This document shows, piece after piece, positions 7,742-16,605 of a stretch of 64,000 nt of DNA. The translations under genes were made by a program, and so were the position numbers. Positions within the stretch are counted from its first letter, which is position 1. Each line of letters starts with the position of its first letter. The DNA is from Acinetobacter sp. Ac_5812 (GTDB lineage: Bacteria > Pseudomonadota > Gammaproteobacteria > Pseudomonadales > Moraxellaceae). Location of the stretch: the NCBI RefSeq assembly GCF_013072695.1, contig NZ_LXUK01000005.1, positions 1 through 64,000 on the forward strand, given 5' to 3'. The notes beneath the pieces are model-generated. The model searched no databases, had not been told where the DNA came from, and saw only the letters and a list, made by a program, of their open reading frames with translations.

Positions 7742-8623
7742 ATGGGTTATCAATCAATTTTCAGGGCAGATGCATTTGCTGACAAAGTGATTATCGTGAC
7801 TGGTGGTGGTTCTGGCATTGGCCGTTGTACTGCACATGAGTTGGCTTCTTTGGGGGCGCAAGTTGTCATCACAGGACGTAAAGTTGAAAAACTGGAAAAG
7901 GTCAGCCAAGAAATTCTGGAAGATGGAGGCAAAGTCCATTTCATCGTCTGTGATAACCGTGAGGAAGAGCAAGTCAAAAATATGATTGCTGAGGTGCTGG
8001 AAAAATTTGGCCAGCTTGATGGTTTAGTCAATAACGCGGGTGGACAATTTCCTTCTGCGCTTGAGAATATTTCTGCCAATGGTTTTGATGCTGTGGTCCG
8101 TAATAATCTGCATTCAACCTTCTATCTGATGCGTGAAGCCTATAACCAGTGGATGGCGAAGCATGGCGGTAGCATCGTGAATATGACCGCAGACATGTGG
8201 GGGGGTATGCCTGGTATGGGGCATTCGGGTGCAGCACGTTCAGGGGTTGATAATCTCACTAAAACAGCTTCGGTTGAATGGGGCAAGTCGGGTGTACGTG
8301 TCAATGCAGTTGCACCAGGTTGGATTATTTCTTCGGGCATGGACAACTATAGTGGTGATTTTGCCAAAGTGATCATTCCAAGTTTGGCGAGTAATGTTCC
8401 GTTAAAACGTATGGGGACTGAGTCTGAAATCTCTTCCGCAATTTGTTATTTACTCTCCGATGCTGCGGCTTTTGTTTCGGGTGTCACCCTTCGCATTGAT
8501 GGGGCGGCATCACAAGGCACACGGATGTATCCATTGGCTGATGCGACCAATAATGACGCCTTTAATGGTTTCCATCGTGCTTTTATCCCTGACATATTCA
8601 AAACAGATGGAGAAAAAACATGA
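7742..8623 (+). CDS. atuB: AtuB, short-chain dehydrogenase/reductase
   Basis: A 293-residue SDR. The nucleotide-binding motif TGGGSGIG is near residue 21 and NNAGG near residue 98; the SDR C-terminal VNAVAPGW is also present. At the usual catalytic Tyr-x-x-x-Lys position the sequence reads HSGAARSGVDNLTKTASVEW, so the catalytic tyrosine appears to be replaced, as in 2,4-dienoyl-CoA-reductase-like members. Together with its place between atuA and atuC this points to a terpenoid-CoA oxidoreductase rather than a classical alcohol dehydrogenase. The stop overlaps the atuC start (ATGA). Confidence 0.85.
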   Translation: MGYQSIFRADAFADKVIIVTGGGSGIGRCTAHELASLGAQVVITGRKVEKLEKVSQEILEDGGKVHFIVCDNREEEQVKNMIAEVLEKFGQLDGLVNNAGGQFPSALENISANGFDAVVRNNLHSTFYLMREAYNQWMAKHGGSIVNMTADMWGGMPGMGHSGAARSGVDNLTKTASVEWGKSGVRVNAVAPGWIISSGMDNYSGDFAKVIIPSLASNVPLKRMGTESEISSAICYLLSDAAAFVSGVTLRIDGAASQGTRMYPLADATNNDAFNGFHRAFIPDIFKTDGEKT

Positions 8624-10233
8624 GTATTCTCCAGTCTGAGATTGCAGTGGGTGGTGAGCAATATGTGCAAAATCGAGAGGCGTTATTAACGCAGCTGGCT
8701 GAAGTGCGTGCCGTGCAGCAAAAAAGCATTGATAAGTCTTATGCGGCAAAACCCAAGTTTGACAAGAAAGGCAAAATCTTGCCGCACGAACGTATTCGTT
8801 TGCTGTTAGATGCGGATTCACCTTTTGTTGAGCTATGTGGTCTGGTTGGCTATAACATGCATGACGATAAAGATGGTTCCGAAGCCGGTGGCGGGGTGAT
8901 TGCAGGCATTGGTTTTGTCAGAGGGGTACGTGCACTGGTCTCTGCCAGTAACAGTGCAATCAAGGGTGGCACCATGTCACCGATGGGGGTACATAAAACC
9001 CTCCGCCTGCAAAAGATTGCATTAGAACAAAAGCTGCCGATGGTGACATTGACCGAAAGTGGTGGGGCAAACCTGAACTATGCGGCTGAAGTCTTTACCT
9101 ATGGCGGTATGACCTTTGCAAATCAGGCGCGTTTATCTGCTGCTGGGATTCCCCAAGTCGCTGTGGTGCATGGTAATGCAACCGCGGGTGGCGCTTATCA
9201 ACCGGGGCTGTCTGACTATGTGATTGCAGTCCGCAAGCAAACGGAAATGCTATTAGCTGGTCCACCACTGTTATTGGCAGCAACAGGGGAAGTAGCGACT
9301 GCAGAAGAACTGGGTGGCGCAGAAATGCATACTCAAGTTTCAGGTGTGGCGGAATATCTTGCGGAGAATGATGCCGATGGTATTCGTTTAGCGCGTGAAA
9401 TTTTTGAACATCTAAACTGGAAAGAACAAACCGCACAATTGAATCAGAGTTATAAAGAACCGCGTTATGCGGCTGAAGAGCTGTTAGGTATTGTTCCACA
9501 AGATCCGAAGCAACCTTTTGATATGAAAGAAATCATTGCACGGATCATTGATGATTCAGATTTTCTGGAATTTAAACAGGAATATGATGCTTTAACGGTC
9601 TGTGGCTGGGCAAAAATGGGGGGGCTGCATATCGGCATTATTACCAATAATGGCCCGATCACGCCACAGGGGGCAGCCAAAGCAGCGCAATTTATTCATC
9701 TGTGTGAACAGACCCAACGTCCACTCTTATTCTTGCATAACACTACTGGTTTTATGGTCGGAACCGATGCAGAGCAGAACGGTATTATCAAGCATGGTTC
9801 CAAACTGATCCAAGCGGTGGCTAATGCGACAGTACCTAAGATTTCGATCGTGGTTGCGGGTTCTTATGGCGCAGGCAACTATGCCATGTGTGGTCGCAGT
9901 TTATCCCCACAATTTATTTTTGCATGGCCCAATTCACATGTGGCCGTGATGGGCGCGGCACAAGCAGGCAAAGTCTTGCGTATCGTGGCTGAGGGCAAGC
10001 AAAAAGCTTCTGGCATGGAACCGAATCCGCAGATGCTAGATTTCTTGGAACAAAGTACAGCGATGAAATTGGAACAACAGTCGACGGCTTTATTCAATAC
10101 AGCAATGCTGCATGACGATGGCATCATCGACCCAAGAGATACCCGTAAAGTACTGATCTTTTTATTACAAACTATTTATGAAGCACAACAACGTGAACTC
10201 AATCCAACACGTTTTGGTGTGTCGAGATTTTAA
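8620..10233 (+). CDS. atuC: AtuC, geranyl-CoA carboxylase carboxyltransferase (beta) subunit
   Basis: A 537-residue acyl-CoA carboxylase beta subunit of the MccB/AtuC type. It has the KGKILPHERIRLLLD entry, the oxyanion-hole regions ESGGANLNYAAEVF and GNATAGGAYQPGLSDY in the N-terminal half, and FLHNTTGFMVGTDAEQNGI and VVAGSYGAGNYAMCGR in the C-terminal half. It transfers CO2 from carboxybiotin to the gamma-methyl of cis-geranyl-CoA, giving isohexenylglutaconyl-CoA. A methylcrotonyl-CoA carboxylase would look similar; assignment to geranyl-CoA rests on the atuA neighbour. The partner alpha subunit is encoded at 12412. Confidence 0.87.
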   Translation: MSILQSEIAVGGEQYVQNREALLTQLAEVRAVQQKSIDKSYAAKPKFDKKGKILPHERIRLLLDADSPFVELCGLVGYNMHDDKDGSEAGGGVIAGIGFVRGVRALVSASNSAIKGGTMSPMGVHKTLRLQKIALEQKLPMVTLTESGGANLNYAAEVFTYGGMTFANQARLSAAGIPQVAVVHGNATAGGAYQPGLSDYVIAVRKQTEMLLAGPPLLLAATGEVATAEELGGAEMHTQVSGVAEYLAENDADGIRLAREIFEHLNWKEQTAQLNQSYKEPRYAAEELLGIVPQDPKQPFDMKEIIARIIDDSDFLEFKQEYDALTVCGWAKMGGLHIGIITNNGPITPQGAAKAAQFIHLCEQTQRPLLFLHNTTGFMVGTDAEQNGIIKHGSKLIQAVANATVPKISIVVAGSYGAGNYAMCGRSLSPQFIFAWPNSHVAVMGAAQAGKVLRIVAEGKQKASGMEPNPQMLDFLEQSTAMKLEQQSTALFNTAMLHDDGIIDPRDTRKVLIFLLQTIYEAQQRELNPTRFGVSRF

Positions 10234-10305
10234 TAATCCCTCCCAGCCTCCCTTTTTAAAGGGAGGAGTTCCCCTCTTTAATTAAAGAGGGGTTAGGGGA
10301 GATTA
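10234..10305. repeat. REP-like double-hairpin element, copy A
   Basis: The whole atuC-atuD gap is filled by a two-hairpin element. CCTCCCTTT/AAAGGGAGG (10247-10266) is followed by the perfect 22-bp palindrome CCCCTCTTTAATTAAAGAGG plus GG (10271-10292), bracketed by AATCCCTCCC and AGGGGAGATT. A related copy in the opposite orientation lies at 12326-12393. Such short palindromic units are scattered through Acinetobacter intergenic regions as far as I know; the count in this genome cannot be seen. Confidence 0.75.
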
Positions 10306-10323
10306 ATTTTAAGGAAAAAAACA

Positions 10324-11484
10324 ATGAAATTTACTGCAGAACATGATGCTTTACGCCGTACCACACGTCAGTTTGTTGAAAATGAGCTGAACCCTTTTAT
10401 TCCAGAATGGGAGGAAGCAGGCCGTTTCCCGATTCATGACGTGTTTAAGAAAATGGGGGATTTGGGTTTATTGGGGATTTGTAAGCCTGAGGAGAATGGT
10501 GGTTTAGGACTCGATTATTCATACAACCTTGTGGTGGCAGAAGAATTAGGTCGTGCAGCCTGTGGCGGTGTACCCCTAGCGATTGGCGTACAGACTGATA
10601 TGGCAACACCTGCACTGGCTCGTTTTGGTAGCAAAGAATTGCGAGATGAATTTTTAAATCCTGCCATTCGTGGTGAATATGTCGCGTCGATTGCGGTCTC
10701 GGAAGTGCATGCGGGTTCTGACGTGGCAGCGATTAAGACTACAGCAAAAAAAGATGGCGACGACTATGTGATTAACGGCAGCAAGATGTGGATCACCAAC
10801 TCATTACAAGCTGATTTCTTCTGTCTATTGGCCAATACTTCTGATGACAAACCACACGTCAACAAATCCATGATCATTGTGCCCGCAAAAACGGCAGGGA
10901 TTAGCTTTTCAGAACCCTTGAATAAATTGGGCATGCGTTCAACCACCACGGCACAAGTTTACTTTGACAATGTTCGTGTACCACAACGTAACCTTGTCGG
11001 TGCAGAAGGTATGGGTTTCATGATGCAAATGATGCAGTTCCAAGAGGAGCGGATGTGGGCCTGTGCCAATGCCGTGGGTGGGATGGAAAAGGTCATTCAG
11101 CAAACCATTGATTATGCCAAAGAGCGAACCACCTTTGGTCAGCCTCTGATTCATAACCAATACGTACATTTCCGTTTTGCTGAATTGATGACTGAAGTGG
11201 AAGCATTACGAGCATTAACCTATCAAGCCTGCGAGCAGCATATCGCTGGTGAGAATGTCACCATGATGGCCTCCATGGCAAAGCTGAAAGCAGGGCGTTT
11301 AAGCCGTGAAGTGGCGGATAGCTGTCTACAATATTGGGGCGGTAATGGCTTTATGTGGGATAACCCTGCTTCGCAACTGTTCCGTGATGGACGTCTAGGC
11401 TCAATTGGCGGCGGTGCAGATGAGATTATGCTAGGTATTATTTGTAAGCTCATGGATATTCTGCCTAAAAAGCAGAAAAACTAG
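10324..11484 (+). CDS. atuD: AtuD, citronellyl-CoA dehydrogenase
   Basis: A 386-residue FAD-dependent acyl-CoA dehydrogenase. The conserved blocks are IAVSEVHAGSDVAAIKT, KMWITNSLQADFFCLL, RTTFGQPL, YWGGNGFMWDNPASQLFRD and IGGGADEIMLGII. As in the paralogue at 1906, the medium-chain-type catalytic Glu is Gly (GGGADE) and a Glu lies in the QFQEERMWA helix instead, as in isovaleryl-CoA dehydrogenase. In Pseudomonas AtuD makes the 2,3-double bond of citronellyl-CoA, feeding geranyl-CoA carboxylase. AAGGAAAAAAAC precedes the ATG. Confidence 0.85.
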   Translation: MKFTAEHDALRRTTRQFVENELNPFIPEWEEAGRFPIHDVFKKMGDLGLLGICKPEENGGLGLDYSYNLVVAEELGRAACGGVPLAIGVQTDMATPALARFGSKELRDEFLNPAIRGEYVASIAVSEVHAGSDVAAIKTTAKKDGDDYVINGSKMWITNSLQADFFCLLANTSDDKPHVNKSMIIVPAKTAGISFSEPLNKLGMRSTTTAQVYFDNVRVPQRNLVGAEGMGFMMQMMQFQEERMWACANAVGGMEKVIQQTIDYAKERTTFGQPLIHNQYVHFRFAELMTEVEALRALTYQACEQHIAGENVTMMASMAKLKAGRLSREVADSCLQYWGGNGFMWDNPASQLFRDGRLGSIGGGADEIMLGIICKLMDILPKKQKN

Positions 11485-11494
11485 GAGTAGGAGC

Positions 11495-12325
11495 ATGACA
11501 GTTTTAACTTCTCTTGCAAGCTTAGTGATAGATGACAGCATTCAGCTAGAACAACAAGGTGGGATTTTAACGCTATGGCTAAATCGTCCTGAAAGCCGTA
11601 ATGCCATGAGTTTGAATATGGTCACCGCCATTCAGCAGGTGTTTAGCCAGATTGCCGATGATGTCTCTATTCGCGCTGTGGTTTTACGTGGTCGAGGTGG
11701 GCATTTCTGTGCTGGCGGTGATATCAAAGATATGGCGAGCTTGCGTGTTGAAGCTGCGAATACAGGCAGTTTGCAACCTTATGTTGATTTTAACCGTCGT
11801 TTTGGGGCCATGATCGAACAGGTTGATCAAGCTCCCCAAACCGTTGTTGCTGTGCTGGAAGGGGCAGTGCTTGGTGGAGGCTTTGGCTTGGCCTGTGTTT
11901 CAGATATTGCCATCAGCCGTGAGAGTGCCCAGTTTGGTCTGCCAGAAACAGGCTTGGGCATTTTACCTGCACAGATTGCGCCTTTTGTGGTGAAGCGAAT
12001 TGGTTTAACCCAAGCCCGTCGTTTGGCGTTATTAGGTTTACGTTTTGATGGCAAGACGGCTTTGGATTTAGGTGTGGTTCATCAAGTTGCACAAGATGAT
12101 GTTGAATTAGAGCAACAACTTATGGATACCATTCAGCAGATTAAACGTGCTGCGCCTTTGGCCTCACGTGCCACCAAAGCCTTATTACATCGAACTTTGA
12201 ATGAACCTTTAGCACAGCTTTTGGATGATGCCGCGCAACAGTTTGCTCAAGCAGTCGGTGGTGCAGAAGGTCAAGAAGGAACCATGGCCTTTATTCAAAA
12301 ACGTAATCCGAGTTGGTTTGACTGA
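11495..12325 (+). CDS. atuE: AtuE, isohexenylglutaconyl-CoA hydratase
   Basis: A 276-residue enoyl-CoA hydratase/isomerase (crotonase) family protein. RGGHFCAGGDIKDM supplies one oxyanion-hole segment and LGGGFGLACVSDIAISRESA the other, followed by FGLPETGLGILP. AtuE hydrates isohexenylglutaconyl-CoA to the 3-hydroxy-3-isohexenylglutaryl-CoA that is then cleaved. The ATG lies 11 bp after atuD with AGGAGTAGGAG upstream, a strong ribosome-binding site. The leucine-pathway homologue (LiuC) is similar, so the substrate assignment is from context. Confidence 0.85.
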   Translation: MTVLTSLASLVIDDSIQLEQQGGILTLWLNRPESRNAMSLNMVTAIQQVFSQIADDVSIRAVVLRGRGGHFCAGGDIKDMASLRVEAANTGSLQPYVDFNRRFGAMIEQVDQAPQTVVAVLEGAVLGGGFGLACVSDIAISRESAQFGLPETGLGILPAQIAPFVVKRIGLTQARRLALLGLRFDGKTALDLGVVHQVAQDDVELEQQLMDTIQQIKRAAPLASRATKALLHRTLNEPLAQLLDDAAQQFAQAVGGAEGQEGTMAFIQKRNPSWFD

Positions 12326-12393
12326 AATCTCCCCTGATCCCTCTTTGTTAAAGGAGGGACTTCACCTTTTAAAAGGTGGATTGAGAGGGATTT
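12326..12393. repeat. REP-like double-hairpin element, copy B (inverted)
   Basis: CCCTCTTT/AAAGGAGGG (12339-12358) and the palindrome CACCTTTTAAAAGGTG (12363-12378) lie between arms AAATCTCCCCT and GAGAGGGATTT. The order of arms and hairpins is that of copy A at 10234 read on the opposite strand. It fills the atuE-atuF gap. Confidence 0.7.
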
Positions 12394-12411
12394 AATAATA
12401 GAGATGAAATA

Positions 12412-14370
12412 ATGAGTTTTTCAAAAGTCTTAGTGGCAAACCGTGGTGAGATTGCTGTTCGCGTGATGCAAACAGCTAAAGCAATGGGCTATCAAACGGT
12501 TGCGGTGTATTCAGATGCAGATGCCAATGCCCGTCATGTACAGCTGGCAGATGAAGCGGTTTATATCGGTGCATCTAAAGTGGCCGAATCTTATTTATCC
12601 ATTGCCAATATTATTGCAGCCTGCAAAAAGACAGGCGCAGATGCGGTCCATCCGGGTTATGGATTTTTATCTGAAAATACCGATTTTGCTCAGGCTTGTC
12701 TTGATCATGGCATTACTTTTATTGGGCCGACGGCTGCGGCGATTGAGCTGATGGGCAGTAAGCGTCTTTCTAAAATTGCCATGATTCAAGCAGGGGTGCC
12801 GTGTGTGCCTGGTTATGAAGGCGATCAGCAAGACCTTGATTATCTAGCACAACAAGCTGAGAAGATTGGCTATCCTTTAATGGTCAAAGCTTCGGCAGGC
12901 GGTGGTGGGCGAGGCATGCGTCTGGTTGAGCAATCTGCGAATTTGCTTGAAGCCTTAAAAACAGCACGTTCCGAAGCAGAGAATGCCTTTGGTTCGGGTG
13001 AATTGATTTTAGAAAAAGCGGTAATTGCCCCACGTCATGTCGAGATTCAGGTCTTCGGCGATACGCATGGCAATTATGTGTATTTATTTGAACGGGACTG
13101 TTCGATTCAACGCCGTCATCAAAAGGTGGTTGAAGAGGCGCCTTGTCCAGTGATGACACCTGAACTACGTCAGAAAATGGGTCAGGCTGCTGTTGCTGCA
13201 GCTCAAGCTTGTGATTATGTCGGGGCAGGCACGGTCGAGTTTCTGCTTGATCAATCTGGTGAATTCTATTTCTTGGAAATGAATACACGTTTACAAGTCG
13301 AGCATCCAGTCACTGAAATGGTCACAGGCTTGGATTTGGTGGAGTGGCAATTGCGTGTTGCCAATGGTGAAACATTGCCACTACAGCAACATGAGCTGAC
13401 ATTGAATGGGCATGCCATTGAAGTCCGTTTATATGCGGAAGATCCACGTCAGGACTTTCTGCCACAAACAGGTAAAGTGCTGCGTTGGCAAGCAGCAGGT
13501 GCGGATGGCAGTTTACCCAATGTTCGTGTTGATCATGGCATGTTGGAACACGGTGAAATTAGTCCCTTCTATGATCCGATGGTGGCCAAAGTGATTGCCT
13601 ACGGCAAGACCCGTCAGGATGCGATTCGCCTGCTTGCCAAAGCGGTTGATGATTGTGTTTTGCTTGGGGTGAATAGTAATAAGCAGTTTCTTGTCAATTT
13701 ATTGCGCCATCCGATCATTGTGGCTGGGGATACCAACACTGCATTTATTCAGCAACACTTCCAAGAAGATGTCAGCCTGCACCAACAAACGTTGACACAC
13801 GAAACCTTAGCCGTCGCAGCCGCATTGTTTAGCCAGCAAAATCAGCAGCAAGTCGCTTGGCAAACCGGTGTTAGTATGCCGTTTCCGCTGAAACTGAAAT
13901 ATGTCGATCAGCAGATATTGCTGCATGTGCAAAATGATCAGCAGCAGGTCAAAGTTACGTTATGTGATCAACAAGCGACAATCAAGATTATAAGCATCAG
14001 TGATGAACAGGTTGTTTATAGCTGTGAAGGTGTTCGACGCAAGCTTGCCTATGTCTTTGATCAAAATCAGCTGTATTTAGATGTAGGCAATGGTAATAGC
14101 GTGCTTGAAAATATTACTTATGCAGCCCCAGAGGCAGCAGAAGTGGTGGGTGATGGCAAAATCCGTGCGCCAATGGACGGTGCGATTGTGAATCTGCTGG
14201 TCAATGTTGGAGATTCAGTAACAAAAGGACAAACCTTGTTGGTGCTTGAGGCGATGAAGATTCAGCAACAAATCAAATCCGATGTCGATGGTGTGGTAGA
14301 TGAGTTGATTGGTCAAGTCGGGCAACAGGTGAAAAAACGTCAATTGTTGTTAAACCTCAGCACGACTTGA
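12412..14370 (+). CDS. atuF: AtuF, geranyl-CoA carboxylase biotin-carboxylase (alpha) subunit
   Basis: A 652-residue acyl-CoA carboxylase alpha subunit. The biotin carboxylase N-terminus begins KVLVANRGEIAVRVMQTAKA; the ATP-grasp glycine loop is KASAGGGGRGMR, and EMNTRLQVEHPVTEM carries the metal/ATP residues. A C-terminal biotinyl carrier domain has LEAMKI with the biotin lysine at about residue 616. It carboxylates biotin with ATP and bicarbonate and works with AtuC. Its length is close to Pseudomonas AtuF. It is the last atu gene, followed by a terminator. Confidence 0.87.
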   Translation: MSFSKVLVANRGEIAVRVMQTAKAMGYQTVAVYSDADANARHVQLADEAVYIGASKVAESYLSIANIIAACKKTGADAVHPGYGFLSENTDFAQACLDHGITFIGPTAAAIELMGSKRLSKIAMIQAGVPCVPGYEGDQQDLDYLAQQAEKIGYPLMVKASAGGGGRGMRLVEQSANLLEALKTARSEAENAFGSGELILEKAVIAPRHVEIQVFGDTHGNYVYLFERDCSIQRRHQKVVEEAPCPVMTPELRQKMGQAAVAAAQACDYVGAGTVEFLLDQSGEFYFLEMNTRLQVEHPVTEMVTGLDLVEWQLRVANGETLPLQQHELTLNGHAIEVRLYAEDPRQDFLPQTGKVLRWQAAGADGSLPNVRVDHGMLEHGEISPFYDPMVAKVIAYGKTRQDAIRLLAKAVDDCVLLGVNSNKQFLVNLLRHPIIVAGDTNTAFIQQHFQEDVSLHQQTLTHETLAVAAALFSQQNQQQVAWQTGVSMPFPLKLKYVDQQILLHVQNDQQQVKVTLCDQQATIKIISISDEQVVYSCEGVRRKLAYVFDQNQLYLDVGNGNSVLENITYAAPEAAEVVGDGKIRAPMDGAIVNLLVNVGDSVTKGQTLLVLEAMKIQQQIKSDVDGVVDELIGQVGQQVKKRQLLLNLSTT

Positions 14371-14390
14371 AGACAACACTAGAATAGTGC

Positions 14391-14420
14391 AAAAGCGAGG
14401 TTTTATGCCTCGCTTTTTAA
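14391..14420. terminator. Bidirectional terminator after atuF
   Basis: AAAAGCGAGG pairs with CCTCGCTTTT around a 7-nt loop, then TAATA. The stop codon of the minus-strand gene at 14403 lies inside the loop, so this one hairpin serves both convergent units. Confidence 0.8.
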
Positions 14421-14876
14421 TAGGTGCAGCACTGCATCTAAAGAATGCTTTGAATTCCCTTGCAATTCTTGTGTTGCAAATTCAGCTAATGCTCGTTCAT
14501 GCGCCAATAAATACTTGAGAAAGTCTTGTGTGTTGGTATCTGCGTGTTGCTGCATCCGCTCAAACGTTGCCATAAATGGCTGTGTACCTTGTTTAAGTAA
14601 ACGCATGGCCAGTTTCCACGGCAGTTTAGCCATGGCAAGCCCTGAAGCTTTCGCTTGTAACTTAACATGCAAACGAATCGTCGCCGTTTGACCTTGTTGA
14701 ATTAAGTACTGCTGTAACTTGCGTAGGGTTTGGGTTTCCAGTTTGGCCAAAGTTTGCCATTTTTGTTGTTGCTCAATTGAGCGGGCATATTTGGCGGCAT
14801 TTAAAAAGATCAGTTCACCCAGTATTTCTGATTCAAGTGCGGTGTTGAGGTCGTGTTGATATTGCGGGTAATGCAT
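14403..14876 (-). CDS. All-helical protein, possibly ferritin-like
   Basis: A 157-residue soluble protein that reads as almost entirely helical. ALESEILGELIFLNAAKYAR followed by a second helix with KLETQTLRKLQQ, and a late HERALAEFATQE, give Glu and His residues spaced as in ferritin-like four-helix bundles. I cannot show a full di-iron set, so the fold is a suggestion only. It sits downstream of the sterol-desaturase-family gene, 26 bp apart, and is probably in the same transcript. Confidence 0.5.
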   Translation of the reverse strand: MHYPQYQHDLNTALESEILGELIFLNAAKYARSIEQQQKWQTLAKLETQTLRKLQQYLIQQGQTATIRLHVKLQAKASGLAMAKLPWKLAMRLLKQGTQPFMATFERMQQHADTNTQDFLKYLLAHERALAEFATQELQGNSKHSLDAVLHLLKSEA

Positions 14877-14902
14877 AGCTGATTTCCTTAAATTTATGCG
14901 TC

Positions 14903-15766
14903 TTATTCATTTTTTCTAGCGAATGGCCACAGTATTTGTTTGAGATAAGTCTTTGGTAGTGCAGTCCTTAACCCGACTTGTCCAGCTTTAACGGGTTTGC
15001 TTTCATGGTAGTACGTCCCAAACAGATGATCCCAGATCATCCAGAATTCACCAAAGTTTTTACGACCAAAACCATGTTTATGATGCCAGCGATGGACTTT
15101 GGCAACCCCGAGCAAATGCCTAAAAGCACCTAAAGAATAATCGAGATTGGCATGCTGAAAAGCCAAATGAATGGCCGTTAATCCCATCCATGTACCAATT
15201 AGATTGGCTGGCGCTCCCATGAGTGTGACACAGATAATGCCCGGTGCTGCGAGCAGAATAGCGCTTAAGGGATGCCGACGTTCACCATTCAGCCAATATA
15301 ATCGTTCAGAACTATGATGAAGAGCGTGCAGTTTCCATAGAAATCGTTTTTTATGACTGAAGTAATGCATCAGCCATAAGCCAAAATCGATGATGAGACC
15401 GACAATCAGTAATTGTAGCCAGATCGGTAGAGAGGCTGGCCAAAAGCTCGGAATATGAATCAGCTGCCGAAATAAAGTAATGCATTCCGCGGTAATAAAA
15501 ATCATGATGATACTAAAACTGGCATGCAGGATATCAACACCTGTATCTTCGTGATCGTTTAACCACGTTTGCTCATAGGGCTGAATCTGCTCAAGCAGAG
15601 CAACCAGCCCAATCGCAACGGCTGCGATTAAGGGCACATATGGCCAATAAGCACGCTCACCCGCTGCAACAGGTAATAAAAAAACCAGACTCAGCCCCAT
15701 AATCAAGGGATAACTGCTATAGCGAATGAGGTACTGGATTAACTTCGGCATGGTGTATTGTTCCAA
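14903..15766 (-). CDS. Sterol desaturase / fatty acid hydroxylase family membrane protein
   Basis: A 287-residue integral membrane protein with four to five transmembrane segments and the histidine clusters of the di-iron fatty-acid-hydroxylase superfamily: HYFSHKKRFLWKLHALHHSS in the middle and HRWHHKH nearer the C-terminus. These ligate the two irons used for O2-dependent hydroxylation or desaturation of a lipid. The substrate is unknown; bacterial members act on sterols, hopanoids, carotenoids or fatty acids. A second in-frame ATG 15 bp into the gene is an alternative start. Confidence 0.8.
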   Translation of the reverse strand: MEQYTMPKLIQYLIRYSSYPLIMGLSLVFLLPVAAGERAYWPYVPLIAAVAIGLVALLEQIQPYEQTWLNDHEDTGVDILHASFSIIMIFITAECITLFRQLIHIPSFWPASLPIWLQLLIVGLIIDFGLWLMHYFSHKKRFLWKLHALHHSSERLYWLNGERRHPLSAILLAAPGIICVTLMGAPANLIGTWMGLTAIHLAFQHANLDYSLGAFRHLLGVAKVHRWHHKHGFGRKNFGEFWMIWDHLFGTYYHESKPVKAGQVGLRTALPKTYLKQILWPFARKNE

Positions 15767-15825
15767 AACAATGAACAGTCACTATGCCTGTGCGATTGCA
15801 GGACTGAATTGAACAAAACAGCTAT

Positions 15826-16605
15826 TTATTCAATAAAGAAAATTTTGCCCTGCATATCACTCAGTTCCGATGGGCGCACTCCCAATAACTCGATACAAGT
15901 TCGTGTGAAATGCGCCTGATCAGCAAAATTAGCTTGGTGAGCTGTATCCGTTAAGGCGAGTCCTTCTTGCATTTGGGCTAATCCACAGATGAGACGTAAC
16001 CATTTGCGATAACTGCGTAAAGGTAGTCCTGCCTGTTCACGAAACCAGTGCGAAAAGCGACTTTCAGATAAACCTGCAATTTGTGCTAAATATTGACGAT
16101 CAGGAATGTTGGACTGCAAGATGCCCTGATAAAGCAATTCTAGTATGTGTTCAATCTTCCGTGGATTGCTCTGGGAGGCATGGTTGTTCAGTGGTGTCGT
16201 TTTTAAGAAATGGGCTAAGCCATGATTGAGGGGTGTCTTTAGACAAAAGCTTTGTCGTAATTGTTGTTGTAGATCTGTGGATACCTCATATACCTGTGTT
16301 GCTCGATGAAGATCTAGATTGAATCGGGTGGTGAGTGCATGATGGGTATCAAGATAGATTGACAGATAGTTGCCTGTTATAAGTTGATGCTTTAGCTTGG
16401 CAGGAATGAGTAAAGTCGGTGCTTGATAACGTTGGCCATCAGCAATCACTTGTACAGCTTGATCTGGGTTCAAGGACATGGTGATTTGATGCGCATAGTG
16501 GTGGTGAGGGTGATTATTTCCTGATTGTCCAAGAAAAGCGCCAACTCCCAAAGCAATTGCTGCTTGACCAGTCCAACCAGAATTCACATGTTTAATGCTG
16601 CTCAT
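15826..16605 (-). CDS. AraC-family transcriptional regulator
   Basis: A 259-residue protein with an N-terminal sensing domain containing a HPHHHYAHQ stretch typical of cupin-type AraC proteins. A C-terminal double helix-turn-helix runs from about residue 160 (QIAGLSESRFSHWFREQAGL, then ANFADQAHFTRTCIELLGVR and PSEL). It is 60 bp upstream of, and on the same strand as, the sterol-desaturase-family gene, which is the most likely target. The effector is not evident. Confidence 0.85.
   Translation of the reverse strand: MSSIKHVNSGWTGQAAIALGVGAFLGQSGNNHPHHHYAHQITMSLNPDQAVQVIADGQRYQAPTLLIPAKLKHQLITGNYLSIYLDTHHALTTRFNLDLHRATQVYEVSTDLQQQLRQSFCLKTPLNHGLAHFLKTTPLNNHASQSNPRKIEHILELLYQGILQSNIPDRQYLAQIAGLSESRFSHWFREQAGLPLRSYRKWLRLICGLAQMQEGLALTDTAHQANFADQAHFTRTCIELLGVRPSELSDMQGKIFFIE

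Noticed and set aside
7742..14370. Assignment of the cluster to leucine degradation (liu)
   Set aside because: The carboxylase, hydratase and dehydrogenase would fit, but the DUF1446 protein AtuA and the gene order atuABCDEF are specific for acyclic terpene use.
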